Part shown: positions 20,296 through 31,609 of the stretch, piece by piece
Numbering within the stretch: position 1 is the first letter of the stretch
Layout of the letters: every line of letters starts with the position of its first letter
Assembly: GCA_029706075.1 (NCBI GenBank)
Contig: JAINUG010000114.1
Span: forward strand, 1,984,001-2,048,000
Reading direction: 5' to 3'
Source: Aldrovandia affinis
Taxonomy: Eukaryota > Chordata > Actinopteri > Notacanthiformes > Halosauridae
Length of the DNA stretch: 64,000 nucleotides
Notes under the pieces: generated by a model
Database searches by the model: none
What the model was told of the DNA's origin: nothing
What the model saw: only the letters and a program-made list of their open reading frames with translations
Made by a program: the position numbers and the translations under genes

Positions 20296-21621
20296 TAGGC
20301 ATGGGACGGTATGAGATTTTGACTTAATGATAACCTTGGGAAAAAATACCGCGGTATACCATTACCACGGTATTAGAGCGGCGGCAGCGCACCTCTAAAA
20401 TCTGGGTAAAAAAACAAACAGATTTTTACGATTTCTTTTATTTTAACAGAATATTTGTTCAATATTTTTGTAAACTTTATACTGTAAAACTATTATTTTC
20501 TGAAAAATAAAACACTTCAAAATAAGTATTTTGGGATACAGTTCGGGTGGTTCACCTCCTATTTCGAACCTGGCTGCCATGACTGAATCAACGTGGAGCA
20601 GACGACAAATCTCACTGACTCCACAACTGACTCCGCGCGCAATGCCGCCATAAGTAGAATTCTGCACCAAGTGAAATTCGGAATCTCAATTATCTTAGGT
20701 TCGTTTTCGGGGGGGTGCATAGATTTTCGGCATAGCATTACAGTGGTCCCTCGCTATAACGCGGTTCACCTTTCGCGGCCTCGCTGTTTGCGGATTTTTT
20801 TAGTGCAATTTTGCATGCTTTTTTACAGCGTATGAACGCATTGTGTTCTGCGTCCTGATTGACAATGGTCTACAGTTCATTACAGTTCTCAAATATAATC
20901 GAAGGTGGCATGTCTGTTTATAAGAATATTTTCGCCCAGAAGAAAAAACAGCGCCAACAACTACCCATAACTATGTTCTTCACCGAAAAATGACACCTGC
21001 TCCAAGGCCTTCAGTGGAAAAAGACGCTACAGCGGAGCGGCGCCAGGACGAAGAGGCACGGTCAAAGGAACTGTGAAATACGCGCGAGTCACTATTAATC
21101 ATTTCTTATGTGTCCATCCTCGTAGGTTGATCATTCAAATTAAATTTGTTTCTAAAAGCTATCATATTTATGTATATGGAAAACGTTTATATTTTTATTT
21201 CTCAAATAAATGTTTGGGCCTGAAACAGCTTTGATCTTTGGTTTCATTCTATAATACTGTACTTATTTTTAAAATCTACGAAGGTTTGAACTTTGAGAGT
21301 GTTTAAACAAGAGAGAAATGTGAGAAAATGTTAATGCCTGTCTGAGAAAAGTGTATAAAGTGTGTGGTGAGGGTTTTACAGCCTTAAAACATATATAATA
21401 ATTGTAAAAAATAAAGCTGACTACTTAGCGGATTTCGCCTATTGCGGGTTATTTTTAGAACGTAACCCCCGCGATAAACGAGGGACCACTGTATTTTTTT
21501 GTTGCTTCTTTTAATAAAAATACCGTAGAGCATATACCGTGGAAACTAAATGTTTGTAGTTAGTTATACCGTGGCCTGTTATACCGCGGTATACCATTAT
21601 TACGATAACCGTCCATGCCTA
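20296..21621. mobile_element. hAT-type non-autonomous element with 8-bp duplication
   Basis: Inverted ends TAGGCATGGGACGG and CCGTCCATGCCTA, with GTCACAAC at 20288-20295 and 21622-21629. The subterminal TACCGCGGTATACC motif is repeated at both ends. No transposase frame is seen. It lies in one arm of the hairpin. Confidence 0.88.
20741..21491. mobile_element. pogo/Tigger-like non-autonomous element, TA flanked
   Basis: Ends CAGTGGTCCCTCGCTATAAC and CGATAAACGAGGGACCACTG, flanked by TA (20739, 21492). It is 751 bp with no recognisable transposase, inserted in the hAT element. The CAGTGGTCCCTCG terminus is of the Tigger/pogo kind. Confidence 0.8.
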
Positions 21622-21887
21622 GTCACAACCTCACTATAAAGGGCTTTGAGATCCATAAAAAGTACTCAACAATAATAATAATAATAACAACAACAACAAT
21701 AATAATAATAATAGTATTTGTATGTTACCTTTTATGGATCTTAAATCCCTTTATAGTGAGGTTGTGACTCATCTCAACCACAACAAATATATAGCCTCCA
21801 CCTAAATGATGCACAGTGGCCATTTTGCACTGGAACAGTCAACACACTGTTGTGGAAATTAAAACTCAGTAGGATCAGAGAGAATTT

Positions 21888-22060
21888 CTTTACATTACAT
21901 TGCATTACATTACAGGCATTTGGCAGACGCTCTTATCCAGAGCGACGTACAACAAAGTGTTAACCGTAGTCAAGAACAGTTTAGCTGAAAGCCACCCTAG
22001 AGGGAAGTGCAATTCCAGGTGCTAGGAGCAACCACATAGTGGTTAAACAGTATTTAAACA
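21888..22060 (+). repeat. fish SINE-tail-type repeat
   Basis: CATTACATTGCATTACATTACAGG then GGCAGACGCTCTTATCCAGAG and GTGCAATTCCAGGTGC; related to the tail at 25305 and 35598. Which SINE it belongs to is uncertain. Confidence 0.5.
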
Positions 22061-22369
22061 GTATTAAAGCTTTAATTACGAACAGCTGAATGGAGACCTG
22101 TGTCATGCAGGCCAGCGAATCTCCCACCTTTAAATTCAAATGCTATTTTATGATAGCAAAAAATTTATGATAAACACACCGGAAAGGGAGGGAACAGCGA
22201 CAAGAGGGGGGTAACTTAAGGGTAATATGAGCTATGGGGCCACTAGAACAGGGTGTTTCTGCCTTTCTGTATTTTTCTGGCATGATTTAGGTTCACTCAG
22301 CCCACCAGAGGGCAAGGAAAATGCCCATAAATAATAAATAAAAATAAAAATCTGATTGATCACCTTCAT

Positions 22370-22720
22370 CCTATGGTGAAGCATTTCTATTCTGTTGAGA
22401 GTGGTCTGTCAGACAATGTCCTCATCCACATGGCACAATTGGTCAATGGTTGGTTTGATGAGCATGGAAAAGATGTAAAACATATGCCATGGCCTCAGTC
22501 ACCAGATCTCAAGCCAATTCAACACTTATGTGAGATTGTGCTGAGACAGCATTTCACACCACCATCCAAAACAGCAAATGCCAAAGCATTGGTGGTGGCT
22601 TGTGGTGGCCCAATGCCCTATTAAGACACTTTATGTTGATGTTTCCTTTATTTTGATTACTTGTACATCTCTCTACTTAGTACAGTATTTTACCAAAGAG
22701 GGATCTCCCAGCATCTTGTT
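22370..22720 (+). pseudogene. Tc1-like transposase C-terminal fragment, catalytic Glu replaced
   Basis: The 83-codon frame reads LSDNVLIHMAQLVNGWFDEH and DVKHMPWPQSPDLKPIQHLC. These correspond to the QDNAPIH block with the second Asp and to SPDLNPIEHLW, where the catalytic Glu is Gln here. After the frame, ATGTTGATGTTTCCTTTATT is typical of the end region of this Tc1 group. Everything before the second Asp is missing. Confidence 0.75.
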
Positions 22721-22909
22721 TCCATTGCTCAACCACCTGAACTGTGAGGAGCATAAAATAATCAGCCCGAGAACACTCTGTGGACACTGGTTACATAATG
22801 AACTGCTTAATCATCACCTCATGTGCTTTGAGGGTTGTATCATACAGTCTCTGTTTGTTCACTATGGTCAAGGAGGAAATGAGGAGAGATGCTCAGATGA
22901 TCGGGGACA

Positions 22910-23662
22910 CTCATCCGCTGCCTGGCGGGTTCAACTTGGGGAGCTTCTCCCCAGACCCTACGCATATCCACGCAAGCCCTGGTCCTTCCCATAGCAGAAT
23001 ACTGCGCCCCTGCCTGGAGCAGAAGTCCACATGTGAACAAGGTAGATACTGTCATTAACAGCGCCCTCCGGATAGTAACTGGTTGTCTGAAACCCACCCC
23101 TGTGTCCTACCTGCCAGTCCTAGCTGGAATCGCCCCAGCCAGTCTTCGACGGGATGCGGCTACCCTCACCCTGGCAAGAAAAGCCCAGAAGTATGACTGG
23201 CACATCCTGCACAAAGCCACAACAACACCGGCACCACCATGCAGGCTCAAGTCTCGCCATCCCTACAACAAGGCAGCACAAGAGATGCTACAGTCTATCC
23301 CTGAGGACTTGTCCAGAGACGCCTGGCCGGCAGCATCCTGGAAACAGACGTGGGAGACGGCTGGGCCCTCCCGCATCCTACGATACATCCGGGACCCAGG
23401 AGACGGGGTAAAAGGAGAAGACATGCCATGCCATCTATGGACCTTGCTGAACCGTCTGCGCTCTGGTGTTGGACGCTTCAAGTCATCTCTGAAGATGTGG
23501 GGCATATCGGACAGTGTGGCATGCGAGTGTGGCGAGCCTGAACAGACTGCCGAGCACATATTCACCGGCTGCCCCCTATACAGCCCACCCTCAGAAGCTG
23601 GCCTTTTCGACGTAGGACCGGAGACGAGGGCGTGGCTGCACGACACTGAGCTGGCCATCTGA
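22910..23662 (+). pseudogene. C-terminal part of LINE ORF2
   Basis: Open for 250 codons from the truncation point to TGA. Early motifs PIAEYCAPAWSRSPHVNKVD and SALRIVTGCLKPTPVSYLPV are the post-RT region of I/Jockey-like LINEs. Near the end CECGEPEQTAEHIFTGCPLY gives the CxC...H...C zinc finger of ORF2 C-termini, and the frame stops at ETRAWLHDTELAI. RT and endonuclease domains are missing through 5' truncation, but there is no internal stop, so the insertion looks young relative to its neighbours. Confidence 0.85.
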
Positions 23663-23686
23663 TGATATACGAAAGAAGAAGAAGAA
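22910..23686 (+). mobile_element. 5'-truncated I/Nimb-like LINE with 11-bp target duplication
   Basis: GATCGGGGACA occurs at 22899-22909 and 23687-23697. The insert begins in coding sequence, has a short 3' tail GATGATATAC and ends in (GAA)n, as expected of target-primed reverse transcription. The repeated GAA tail and zinc-finger ORF end suggest the I/Nimb group. Confidence 0.88.
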
Positions 23687-23988
23687 GATCGGGGACAGCA
23701 ATCTGTCCTCCTGGGGCATTTTTTGGCTGCCTCTCATGCTGTCATGCAATGTATAGCTGCCCCCATCCCCTCCCACATAATTGAGAATTCCAAGCCTCAC
23801 CTGACAAGGCCTCGCTGGGGGCCACATCTACATGCAGGCTCACTAGCAGAGGAGAGCTTTGAATGCTCATCTTGTAATGTAGCCATCTCCTGAATCTGCT
23901 CGTTTCCCGGGCAGTGGCCATTGAGGGCTAAAGCTAGATTGCTGTCTGGAGATGAGCACCGGCTTTAAGCTGTATTCTAAAATATTCC

Positions 23989-24886
23989 TGTGAGGGACCG
24001 AACAAGGACCCAGGCGCAGACCAGGATAAGGCAGGGAAGGAACGTTTATTGATCAAGCAGTATTAAAAGACGGTAGTCAGAGTCAGGTAAGGTACAAAAA
24101 CAGAATCCAAAAAGAGAAGTCAAAAGGCAGTCCAAAGATCAAAACCAAATAAGCAGATGAGCAAACAAACAAAATCAGAAGACAAAAACTCGGACTCAAA
24201 CAAAACGGGTGTCTCGGAAATCACAACAAACTCTGGCTTACTAACAATCGGCACAGTGAATATTGATCAACGTTCTGACAAGGGATAAGTGCAAACAAGG
24301 AACTTAAATACAAACGGGGAAGATAACACAATAGGAATCAGGTGTGACTGGGAGGGGAAAGGGGCAAGAACACAGGTGAGAACGATTAGGATCACTAATA
24401 CAATAACAAGGGGAGACAAAAGACACGGACTGGGAAGCACATAGACACAATGAAAATAAACAACCTGGAAGAGTAGGTAGACACGTGCATAGTTCGGAGG
24501 GGAGGAGCGCATAGATAGAAAAAGAGTGCAGAAAATGCAATAGGAGAGAATGATAGCAGTAGATGGAAACGCAAGATTAGATTAGTAATTAGTAAATGTT
24601 AGTAGCGTAATCAAAATCCCTAACGTTAGTAGATTTGTTGGTTAGTACTATATACACATAACTAATATGTACAGATAGAAAGAAAGAAAGAAGGAAGTAA
24701 ACGGATAGGAAATAAGGCAGAAACCCGTATAGTCAAAATCACCCGAATAGTGCAACAACAAAGACAAGGAGTGGATTACCGAAAAACAAGGAACATAGAC
24801 AGATGGGGAAACTGACGTGAATGATGTGATACTGAGAAAATAATAAAATACAAAAACAAGCAAAACAGAAAATGCATAACATAACA
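23989..24886 (-). mobile_element. solo LTR, family E (898 bp)
   Basis: Plus-strand ends TGTGAGGGACCG and CATAACA; flanks ATTCC and ATTCT (4 of 5 match). AATAAACG near 24048 on the minus strand suggests that orientation. A second copy lies at 41794-42685. Small ORFs inside are not coding. Confidence 0.8.
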
Positions 24887-25265
24887 ATTCTGCTGAGATC
24901 CACATCTTGCAAAAAAAGTAATAAATAATAAACATATAATTCTGTCTAATCAACGCAAGCAATAATGCATATAAGTAGCTTAGGTCAGCCCCATTCATTT
25001 TCTGCCTTCATAACGGAGCAGATCAATGATTTGTCCTGCTTTGTCTTGCAGAAAGGGTACGTCCCCTTGTCATCTTTTGGTCTGTTTGATGTAAATCATT
25101 TTGGTGAATCCAATTTGTTGGAGAATATGTGCATTCTTGGTTTGCTCAAAGAGGTGACAGGCCAGTAAACCCTGAGCTATTTAGCCTTCCATGGGACCAG
25201 GGGGTAGACAGCACTCACCATCAGCACCGCGTGTCAAATTATAGGTGTGGGTGTCGTCTCAGGCA
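24887..25265. other. short unassigned stretch
   Basis: An ORF at 24965-25168 has an acceptor-like TTTGTCTTGCAG before KGYVPLSSFGLFDVNHFG, but no family is recognised. Confidence 0.3.
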
Positions 25266-25279
25266 GAAGAATTGATTTT

Positions 25280-25497
25280 TTTTTTCATTTTCATTTTAGG
25301 CATTTAGCAGACGCTCTTATCCAGAGCGACTTACACAGTTTACATTTTTTTACATACAATCCATTTATACAGCTGGATATTTTACTGAAGCAATTCAGGT
25401 TAAGTACCTTGCTCAAGGGTACAACAGCAGTGCCCCACCTGGGAATTGAACCTGCCACCTCTGAAGAGCTCCTAACCATTACACTACACTGCCAGCC
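25280..25497 (-). mobile_element. tRNA-derived SINE, V-SINE-like
   Basis: On the minus strand the head reads GGCAGTGTAGTGTAATGGTT (A box) and GGTTCAATTCCCAGG (B box), with a middle GTTGTACCCTTGAGCAAGG and the tail AAGTCGCTCTGGATAAGAG then CGTCTGCTAAATG. Full length about 218 bp. Confidence 0.75.
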
Positions 25498-25499
25498 AA

Positions 25500-27119
25500 G
25501 AATAATTAATCATTCCAGTGCGTAGTCTTCCGCAGAAGATCAAAGGCTTGAAGAGGACTCAAAGGTGTCTCTCGCCCCAACGTGGGAGAGGAATCGCTAC
25601 TGCATTGCATCTGTGTTTAAATGCTCAGGCCACGCCACATGGGAAGGGAGAAGAGGGGATTTTTTTGTTGTTGAAGAAATGGAAACAATTTCATCCTGAC
25701 ATGTAGGGCAGACACCTGACGGCATGTAGAAGCTGAGGATCCTCTCGTTGGTCGAAGCTGGAGGCACCTTCTCAGATCTGTTACTGGCTCCCATTAATTC
25801 AGACAGGGAGCTGGGGGGAGCTGTCAGTTTCAGCAGGATGAGCTGTCCATAGTGCTGAAGGCGCTCAGGAAAAACTCTCTCCTGGCAGTGCATCTTCTGT
25901 CAGAAAGGCTTTTATTCTGGCATTTAAAATGCCATGAGGAATGACATGAGGTTCTGTTTCCTCGTATGAGGAAACAGAACCTAGGGACACTCTTTGATTG
26001 GACGTACCAAGCATTACAAAATCCTCAGTAAATATGAATTCCTTGTACGGGTTGTCGACACTGTATTTAATTTGTTACAGTTACTTTGTTAACATTCCCC
26101 AAGATCCATGTTTTCATTTGGGCTTACTGTATATTAAAAATATTGTCTTTTTTCATAAAGGTTCATATTAAATTAAAAGCCACAATTACATTTGCATTTC
26201 AATGATAATTACAGTATAATGTAAGCCAATAATAATTTCACAGGAACATTGAACAGGACAGCCTATGATGCCCCTGGTATTTTGACTGATATGGTTTGAC
26301 TGGTATGCAAAATGTATGCAATTCAAGGTGCTGAATTAGTTTCAAGTGCTGTAAACTTCACATTTAATGGCCACTCCCCCACCACCCCTACCCTGTATTG
26401 AGATCCTAAGATGAAAGACACTATATAAATGGAATACATTATTATTATGACTGCTGCATTTTATTCTCTCTAAACTTGGTTTAAATGTTCCTCCACATTC
26501 TTACGTGGAAACATTGTACAAAGAAAACATTGTTACTGTCTTGTACCCATTGAGTTATCAACAATACCAGCAATGATATATGAAAGCTTCCACAGACAGA
26601 TCTGACACATTAATGCTTCACCCACGGGCGCTATGAGACATTTTTAATAATCTTCTGACCTGCATCTCCAAGTAATTTTCTGAACAACTTATCTACAGCT
26701 ATCATTCATATAAGAACAGTGGAATACATTACATTTTCATTTCATTCATTCATGGTTATTTGTAGTGCGGCAAAAACATAACAAACAAGGGATATATTTC
26801 ACATGAGGGATATTTTGCAGAATATCCTATATGTAGATGCATGCATGTCATTAGGCTTGAAAAGGGCCATCTTCCATGTGTGCATTCAGATAATCTGTCA
26901 TAAATATAAGAAAACGGAAAAGCAAAATGATGAATCTGAAGTGAAATTAAGTAAATGTCTGGGAACATTGTGGGGAATGTGAGAGGCCTTAATGTTGTGC
27001 AACAACTCAATTGTAGAGCTGAATGATAAATTATGCTTTCCATCATGCATAGTTTCACTGTGGTATTGCATTCATTCTCTGTGGTATTGCATCACATACA
27101 CACAAACACACATATGCAT

Positions 27120-27150
<31 letters not shown>

Positions 27151-27825
27151 GATAGACAGACACAAAACAGTCTTCACCTGGGTAGTTATGCAGTGTGGTC
27201 CAAATTTGTCACATTAATATAACCTGTGGTTACTGTGTAAATCTGTGGTTATTGTGTACCTGGCAGGTATTATTTTTATAGTTGTAGCTGTCAGGCAATA
27301 ATGCTGCATTTCAGGAAATTAAAACACAACACAGAATACATCCTATGACCTCCCCAGGGGAAATCACTACAGATGAAGAATGCATTGTTGTCAAAATCAT
27401 GATTAAAAATGAAGACCATGACACGTCTTGGGAGGGTAACTGAATATTCATCAAGTTTTCCCCCAAAACACTTTTCATTCACGTCTATGATTAATCACGC
27501 CTCTGGTATGATTAAATAATTCTGGGGTTCCGTGGGAGGAATCATGAAGTGTTCAAAATGAGAATCTTGTGTTAAATGCATCAAACACATATTACCTTAA
27601 CCTGGTGGGTGGACTCGTAATGTTATTTGGCAGGTACTCCTGCTGCTGGCTTGCCCCACCAGGCTTATGTTTCCCCAGCCGGCAGAACAATAACAGAGGT
27701 TAGTATCATCCCACTGGTCAAGCAAGCTACCTTTCTATAATAGTGCAGGTTTCAAATGTCCTCCCCACAGGGATTCTTCAGCTTGCTACTACAAATTCTT
27801 TATATATATATATATATATTTATAT
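25500..27825. other. intergenic with simple repeats
   Basis: No gene. Positions 26392-26450 (GATGAAAGACACTATATAAATG followed by ATT repeats) resemble an L2 tail. A CA microsatellite lies at 27108-27150 and a TA run at 27801-27820. Confidence 0.5.
27108..27150. repeat. (CA)n microsatellite
   Basis: A run of about 13 uninterrupted CA units within a longer CA-rich stretch. Confidence 0.9.
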
Positions 27826-27960
27826 TGTGGTTGTCCCCAGGGGTTGGGCGACATGCACGGACGTTGCAGAGGGCGTAGGCAGGTTAAAGAACCCAGGAGG
27901 CAGTATATAAACAAAACAATTACTTATTAACCTAATACTCTTGACAAAAACACACAAAAC
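27826..27960 (-). mobile_element. LTR fragment, family D
   Basis: TGTGGTTGTCCCCAGGGG and GGGCGTAGGCAGG match the reverse of 10650-10777 and 883-1000. The far boundary is not visible; similarity may run on towards 28100. Confidence 0.6.
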
Positions 27961-28159
27961 AAATGCCGGGGTATTTGGGGGAATCCAAAACACTAAAATA
28001 AAGTGTAAATAAAGGTGGGAAAAGTCAGATTTAATATGTTTTAATTTCAGGCTGTAAGGCAACAAAAGGTGACATTTTTGAGACAGGGTGTAGACTTTAA
28101 AGGGGCACTGTATACTGTACACACAAACACAAACAATATAGATACTCAAGCATATATTG

Positions 28160-29639
28160 ACTGACAGAGAGATAGATTGATAGATTAATCCTCACTGGAA
28201 ACATCTTGGTTAATGAGGCATAAATCACATACATTAGAGCATACAATTTGGGCCATAAGATTTAGTGTAGTCACTGCTTTTACCAGAACTGCTAACTATA
28301 TAACCAACATGCACCCCAGCATGTGAGCACATGTGCAGTTATAACTATTCCATGTATAGTTTAAGATATTCAATTTGCCAGTGCAAAGAATATTGCATTG
28401 GTCCATGATTTCCCATAATAAGTAACACATTTTTTTAAATGGTTTAACCTCAAGGCATAAAAGCTTTACATTTTGTGTAGATTCAGTCTCTAACTGCCAG
28501 ACTTACTTATTTCCTTTGTGACAGAGTGGAAACTTCCCTGTTAATTTTTCCTCTTTCTCCAGATTGATTAGCGGATCAAAAGGCTAATTCCACCCTTGAA
28601 GAGCTTTGCTTAGGCAGATATTCCCCGTGAGCTTCAAGGCGCTCGTCCATAAAGCTCACGTGACGCAGCTGTCACTCGCTAACTCTCCCTTTACAAACTG
28701 GCCACGTCCCCACAACAATTCCCTACGCATGCCCTGAAAACTGTTTGCCTCCAAAGTAATTAAGCACAATTCACCAGATAACCCTTCCAGCAAGACGTTC
28801 AGGTAACAATAATCTAATCCAATTAAATGTTTTATCAAGCAGAAGGCAAATAAGAAAGAAAGTCTTCTCATGGTCCCCTGAAACACCACTGCAGTACAAA
28901 TTTATTTTAGATGTGGAGGCATTCATCCACGTTGAAAGAGAGCACAGGGAGATCAATAGAGAATTAAGTACAAGCGTGGCACTCAGTTATTTAGGATTTA
29001 AAGCCCTTAAAGCTGGAAGTGACTTCATCTTTTCCATAATTTGTATTTTGACAGTTGTGTCCCTCCACTGGAAACCATATTGCTGGGATTTGGCTGCATT
29101 ATTTGCCCCACAGACAGAGTTTTGAAGGTCAATGAATACCATACAGAGCATAAAATGAAGCATCAGCATGTGGGTGCCAGAGAGAGGAAGCACATAAGTT
29201 AGATCTAACAGAGAGGAATTTAATGGTATGGGAGTGGCTTAATTATTAGTGATATTTCTCTCCAGACATGCTCTGGAGTATTATTCATTATGATCCAGGA
29301 TACACATCAGAGGAATGGGGACAGAGGCCTGCTGTGGAGGAAGGCCCTCAGTGGCATGGCTGGAGGTTCACTTCTCCCCTGTAGAACTCTGATGACAAGC
29401 AGACTGATTGCGTGTACTGATGTTGGGCACTTCAGCTCTCCAGCTGTTTTAAATGTCAAAGCAATTTGGCCAAAGTCTGTGGATCCCACACAACTTTAGC
29501 CTGGACAAATGTGTTTATTGAGCAGTGTCCCTGCTACACATTCATTAAATTATTTAATGTGACAAGGGGAGCAGTGTAGAAAGGTTAATGGCAGCATACA
29601 CCAAACAAGAAACACTGCATCAGTAAAGAGGAACAAGTT
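28160..29639. other. intergenic, no feature recognised
   Basis: Short ORFs without motifs and no repeats shared with the window. Confidence 0.5.
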
Positions 29640-30465
29640 GAAGCTCATAGACAGGGATAGACAGACACTTAACAGGATGGCCTCAAACACAAAACAATGC
29701 CCTCAAAAATGACCACAGAAGTGAATCTACATCTCCATGACCAGTCTCAAGACAAACTCTAGGTCGTGAGCTTCACAAAGCTGATATTTATGGTACGGCT
29801 GCCATTCAGAAATCACTTGTAACCAAGGCCAATGTACAATAATGCATAACCTGGTGCAATGAGCAGAAAACCAGGACTTCTGAGCAATGAAAGAGTGTAA
29901 TATAATCTGATGAGTCATCTTTTCCTATATCTTTTCCTACACAGATTTATATTTGGAAAAAGGAAAACCCACATTACTTGTTCCCAACTGTTAAACATGG
30001 TGGTGGATTTGTTATGGTATCGGCAGCCACTCATGGGGGTCATTGGATCCAATTATTACTAAGTATGATAGAATTATGACCAAGGAATCCAAATTCATGT
30101 AAGTGTGCACGCAACTGCACTCTACAGTACAAACATTGTTTCCTCAAGATGTTCCCATATTCCAAGACAATAAAGCCCCCATACACTCTACTAATTGGAT
30201 TAAAAAGTGGTTTCATCAAGATTAAGTCAAACACCTTCCATGGCCTCCCCAGTCACCAGATCTGAACCTCATTGAACATTTATGGGAATTTTTGGAATGT
30301 AGAATACAGAGTAGATTTCCACCGCCTAAATTTCGCAAAGAACTAGATGCTTGCCTTCTTGAAGAATGGCCTAATATCCCACTAGAAACAATTCAAAACT
30401 TGAGTAACAGCATTCCAAGAAGGATTGAAGCTGTTCTGAAGGAAAAGAACAACCCAACTTATTAG
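29640..30465 (+). pseudogene. Tc1-like transposase, decayed
   Basis: Pieces in order: KLIDRDRQTLNRM near 29650 (DNA-binding linker), ELHKADIYGTAAIQKSLVTK near 29770, SDESS near 29908 with the first Asp, TVKHGGGFVMV near 29990, QDNKAPIHSTNWIKKWFHQD near 30165 with the second Asp, SPDLNLIEHLWEFLE near 30255 with the Glu, then PNIPLETIQNLSNSIPRR and a stop at 30463. Several stops and one or more frame changes. The length fits a once full-size Tc1 transposase. Confidence 0.85.
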
Positions 30466-30702
30466 TTGATAAATATTCTTATATTGTTTGGTGTTACCAT
30501 TATTTTGTCTACCCCTTGTATGTCTAGATTGTATGGTGCTAACTTGTTATAACAATAGAACATCTTGAATTTTCCAGCCCTGATACCACTCCATTTTAGT
30601 GCAACTGCTATCTTTGTTACTGGCAGCAAATACAGTCCACCTAACCTAGTAATAAAAATGAAATGTTCTTTCTTTTTACCATGCTTTAATGTTACACACT
30701 TA

Positions 30703-31598
30703 GGGCCCTATTTTCATGCCGGCGCTAAACGGCGTTATGCCCTAGTGCAGGCAAATTGCATTACATTTTACAAATTGCCAGTTTCGTCTGGCGCAAACTG
30801 AATATTTCCCGTCTCCGCCGAGTTTGGCAATTTCGTGGCGCGCAATGAAGGCGTTTGCGTGACTATGGGCTGGGCAGCGCAATAGGAGGTGTGACTATGA
30901 AAACAGTCAGCGCTATGCAAGTTTGGTGTCAAATAATGCATTTGTTAGGAGGCTTCCCAGAATGAACCCAAACGCAAGACACGGAGATGGAATGGAATGA
31001 AAATGAAAGTTTATTTTCTGGACAGACAAACAAGCAGGCTGGAAGGTGAACAGGGAAGATGGCGAGTGGAATCGGTTGGCTGGCGAGACGAACAGGCAGG
31101 CTGGCTGGACGTGCAGGCTGGTAGGCAGATGAGGAGTAGTGGAATACGAGGGGGGAAAACAGGAACAAACGTTAAACAAGACAAACATTAAACACGAAGC
31201 AAGGCGAGGAATTATATCCATGATATATGGTCAGGAGAGAGAGCAAAAACTACCAGGGTAGTCAACATAACAATCCGACGAGGAATGGCTGAAGAACCGG
31301 GGTAGAAATACTGTTGGGTGATGAACTTGATGGGAGGCCGGTGTGCATGAGCGGATGAGGAAATTGGCAGCAGGTGAGTGGAATCGGGAAATCAGGAACA
31401 TTATGAAACCAAACCCCCACCACACCCACATGTATTTTTTTTAAATTAATCCAACCTCTTTTACAACTGCGCCGGAGGTGCGCTATCGTCCTAAATCACA
31501 AAATTACCAAAATTGCGTTAGACACGCCCTAAAGCGCCACCATCTTCGCTTATGCGTCTGCGTTACCGACACAGTCCTAATTCACCAAAATAGGGCCC
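30703..31598. mobile_element. GGGCCC-ended DNA transposon (probably Harbinger-related), with LTR insert
   Basis: Inverted ends GGGCCCTATTTT (30703) and AAAATAGGGCCC (to 31598); flanks TTA and CTA would suit a 3-bp TWA-type duplication. The left 240 bp match 7560-7836 inverted, next to a Harbinger transposase fragment there. No transposase survives in this copy. Confidence 0.6.
30943..31430 (-). mobile_element. solo-LTR-like insert (488 bp)
   Basis: Plus-strand ends TGTTAGGAGG and CACACCCACA; AATAAACTTTCATTTTC on the minus strand looks like a polyadenylation region. The segment interrupts the GGGCCC-ended element. A clear target duplication was not found. Confidence 0.5.
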
Positions 31599-31609
31599 CT
31601 ATTCTGATC

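Larger units (their letters stand above)
20265..21793. repeat. hairpin (fold-back) repeat with AAT/CAA microsatellite loop
   Basis: Left arm 20265-20295 plus 21630-21668 (once the hAT insert is removed) pairs with right arm 21726-21793: TTGAGATGAGTCACAACCTC, CACTATAAAGGG and GATCCATAAAA occur inverted on the right. The loop is AAT, ACA and AAT triplets at 21670-21715. Possibly a MITE; no coding. Confidence 0.75.

Noticed and set aside
24965-25168. Possible host terminal exon (acceptor-like TTTGTCTTGCAG then KGYVPLSSFGLF)
   Set aside because: No family recognised, no neighbouring exons; it lies between an LTR and a SINE.
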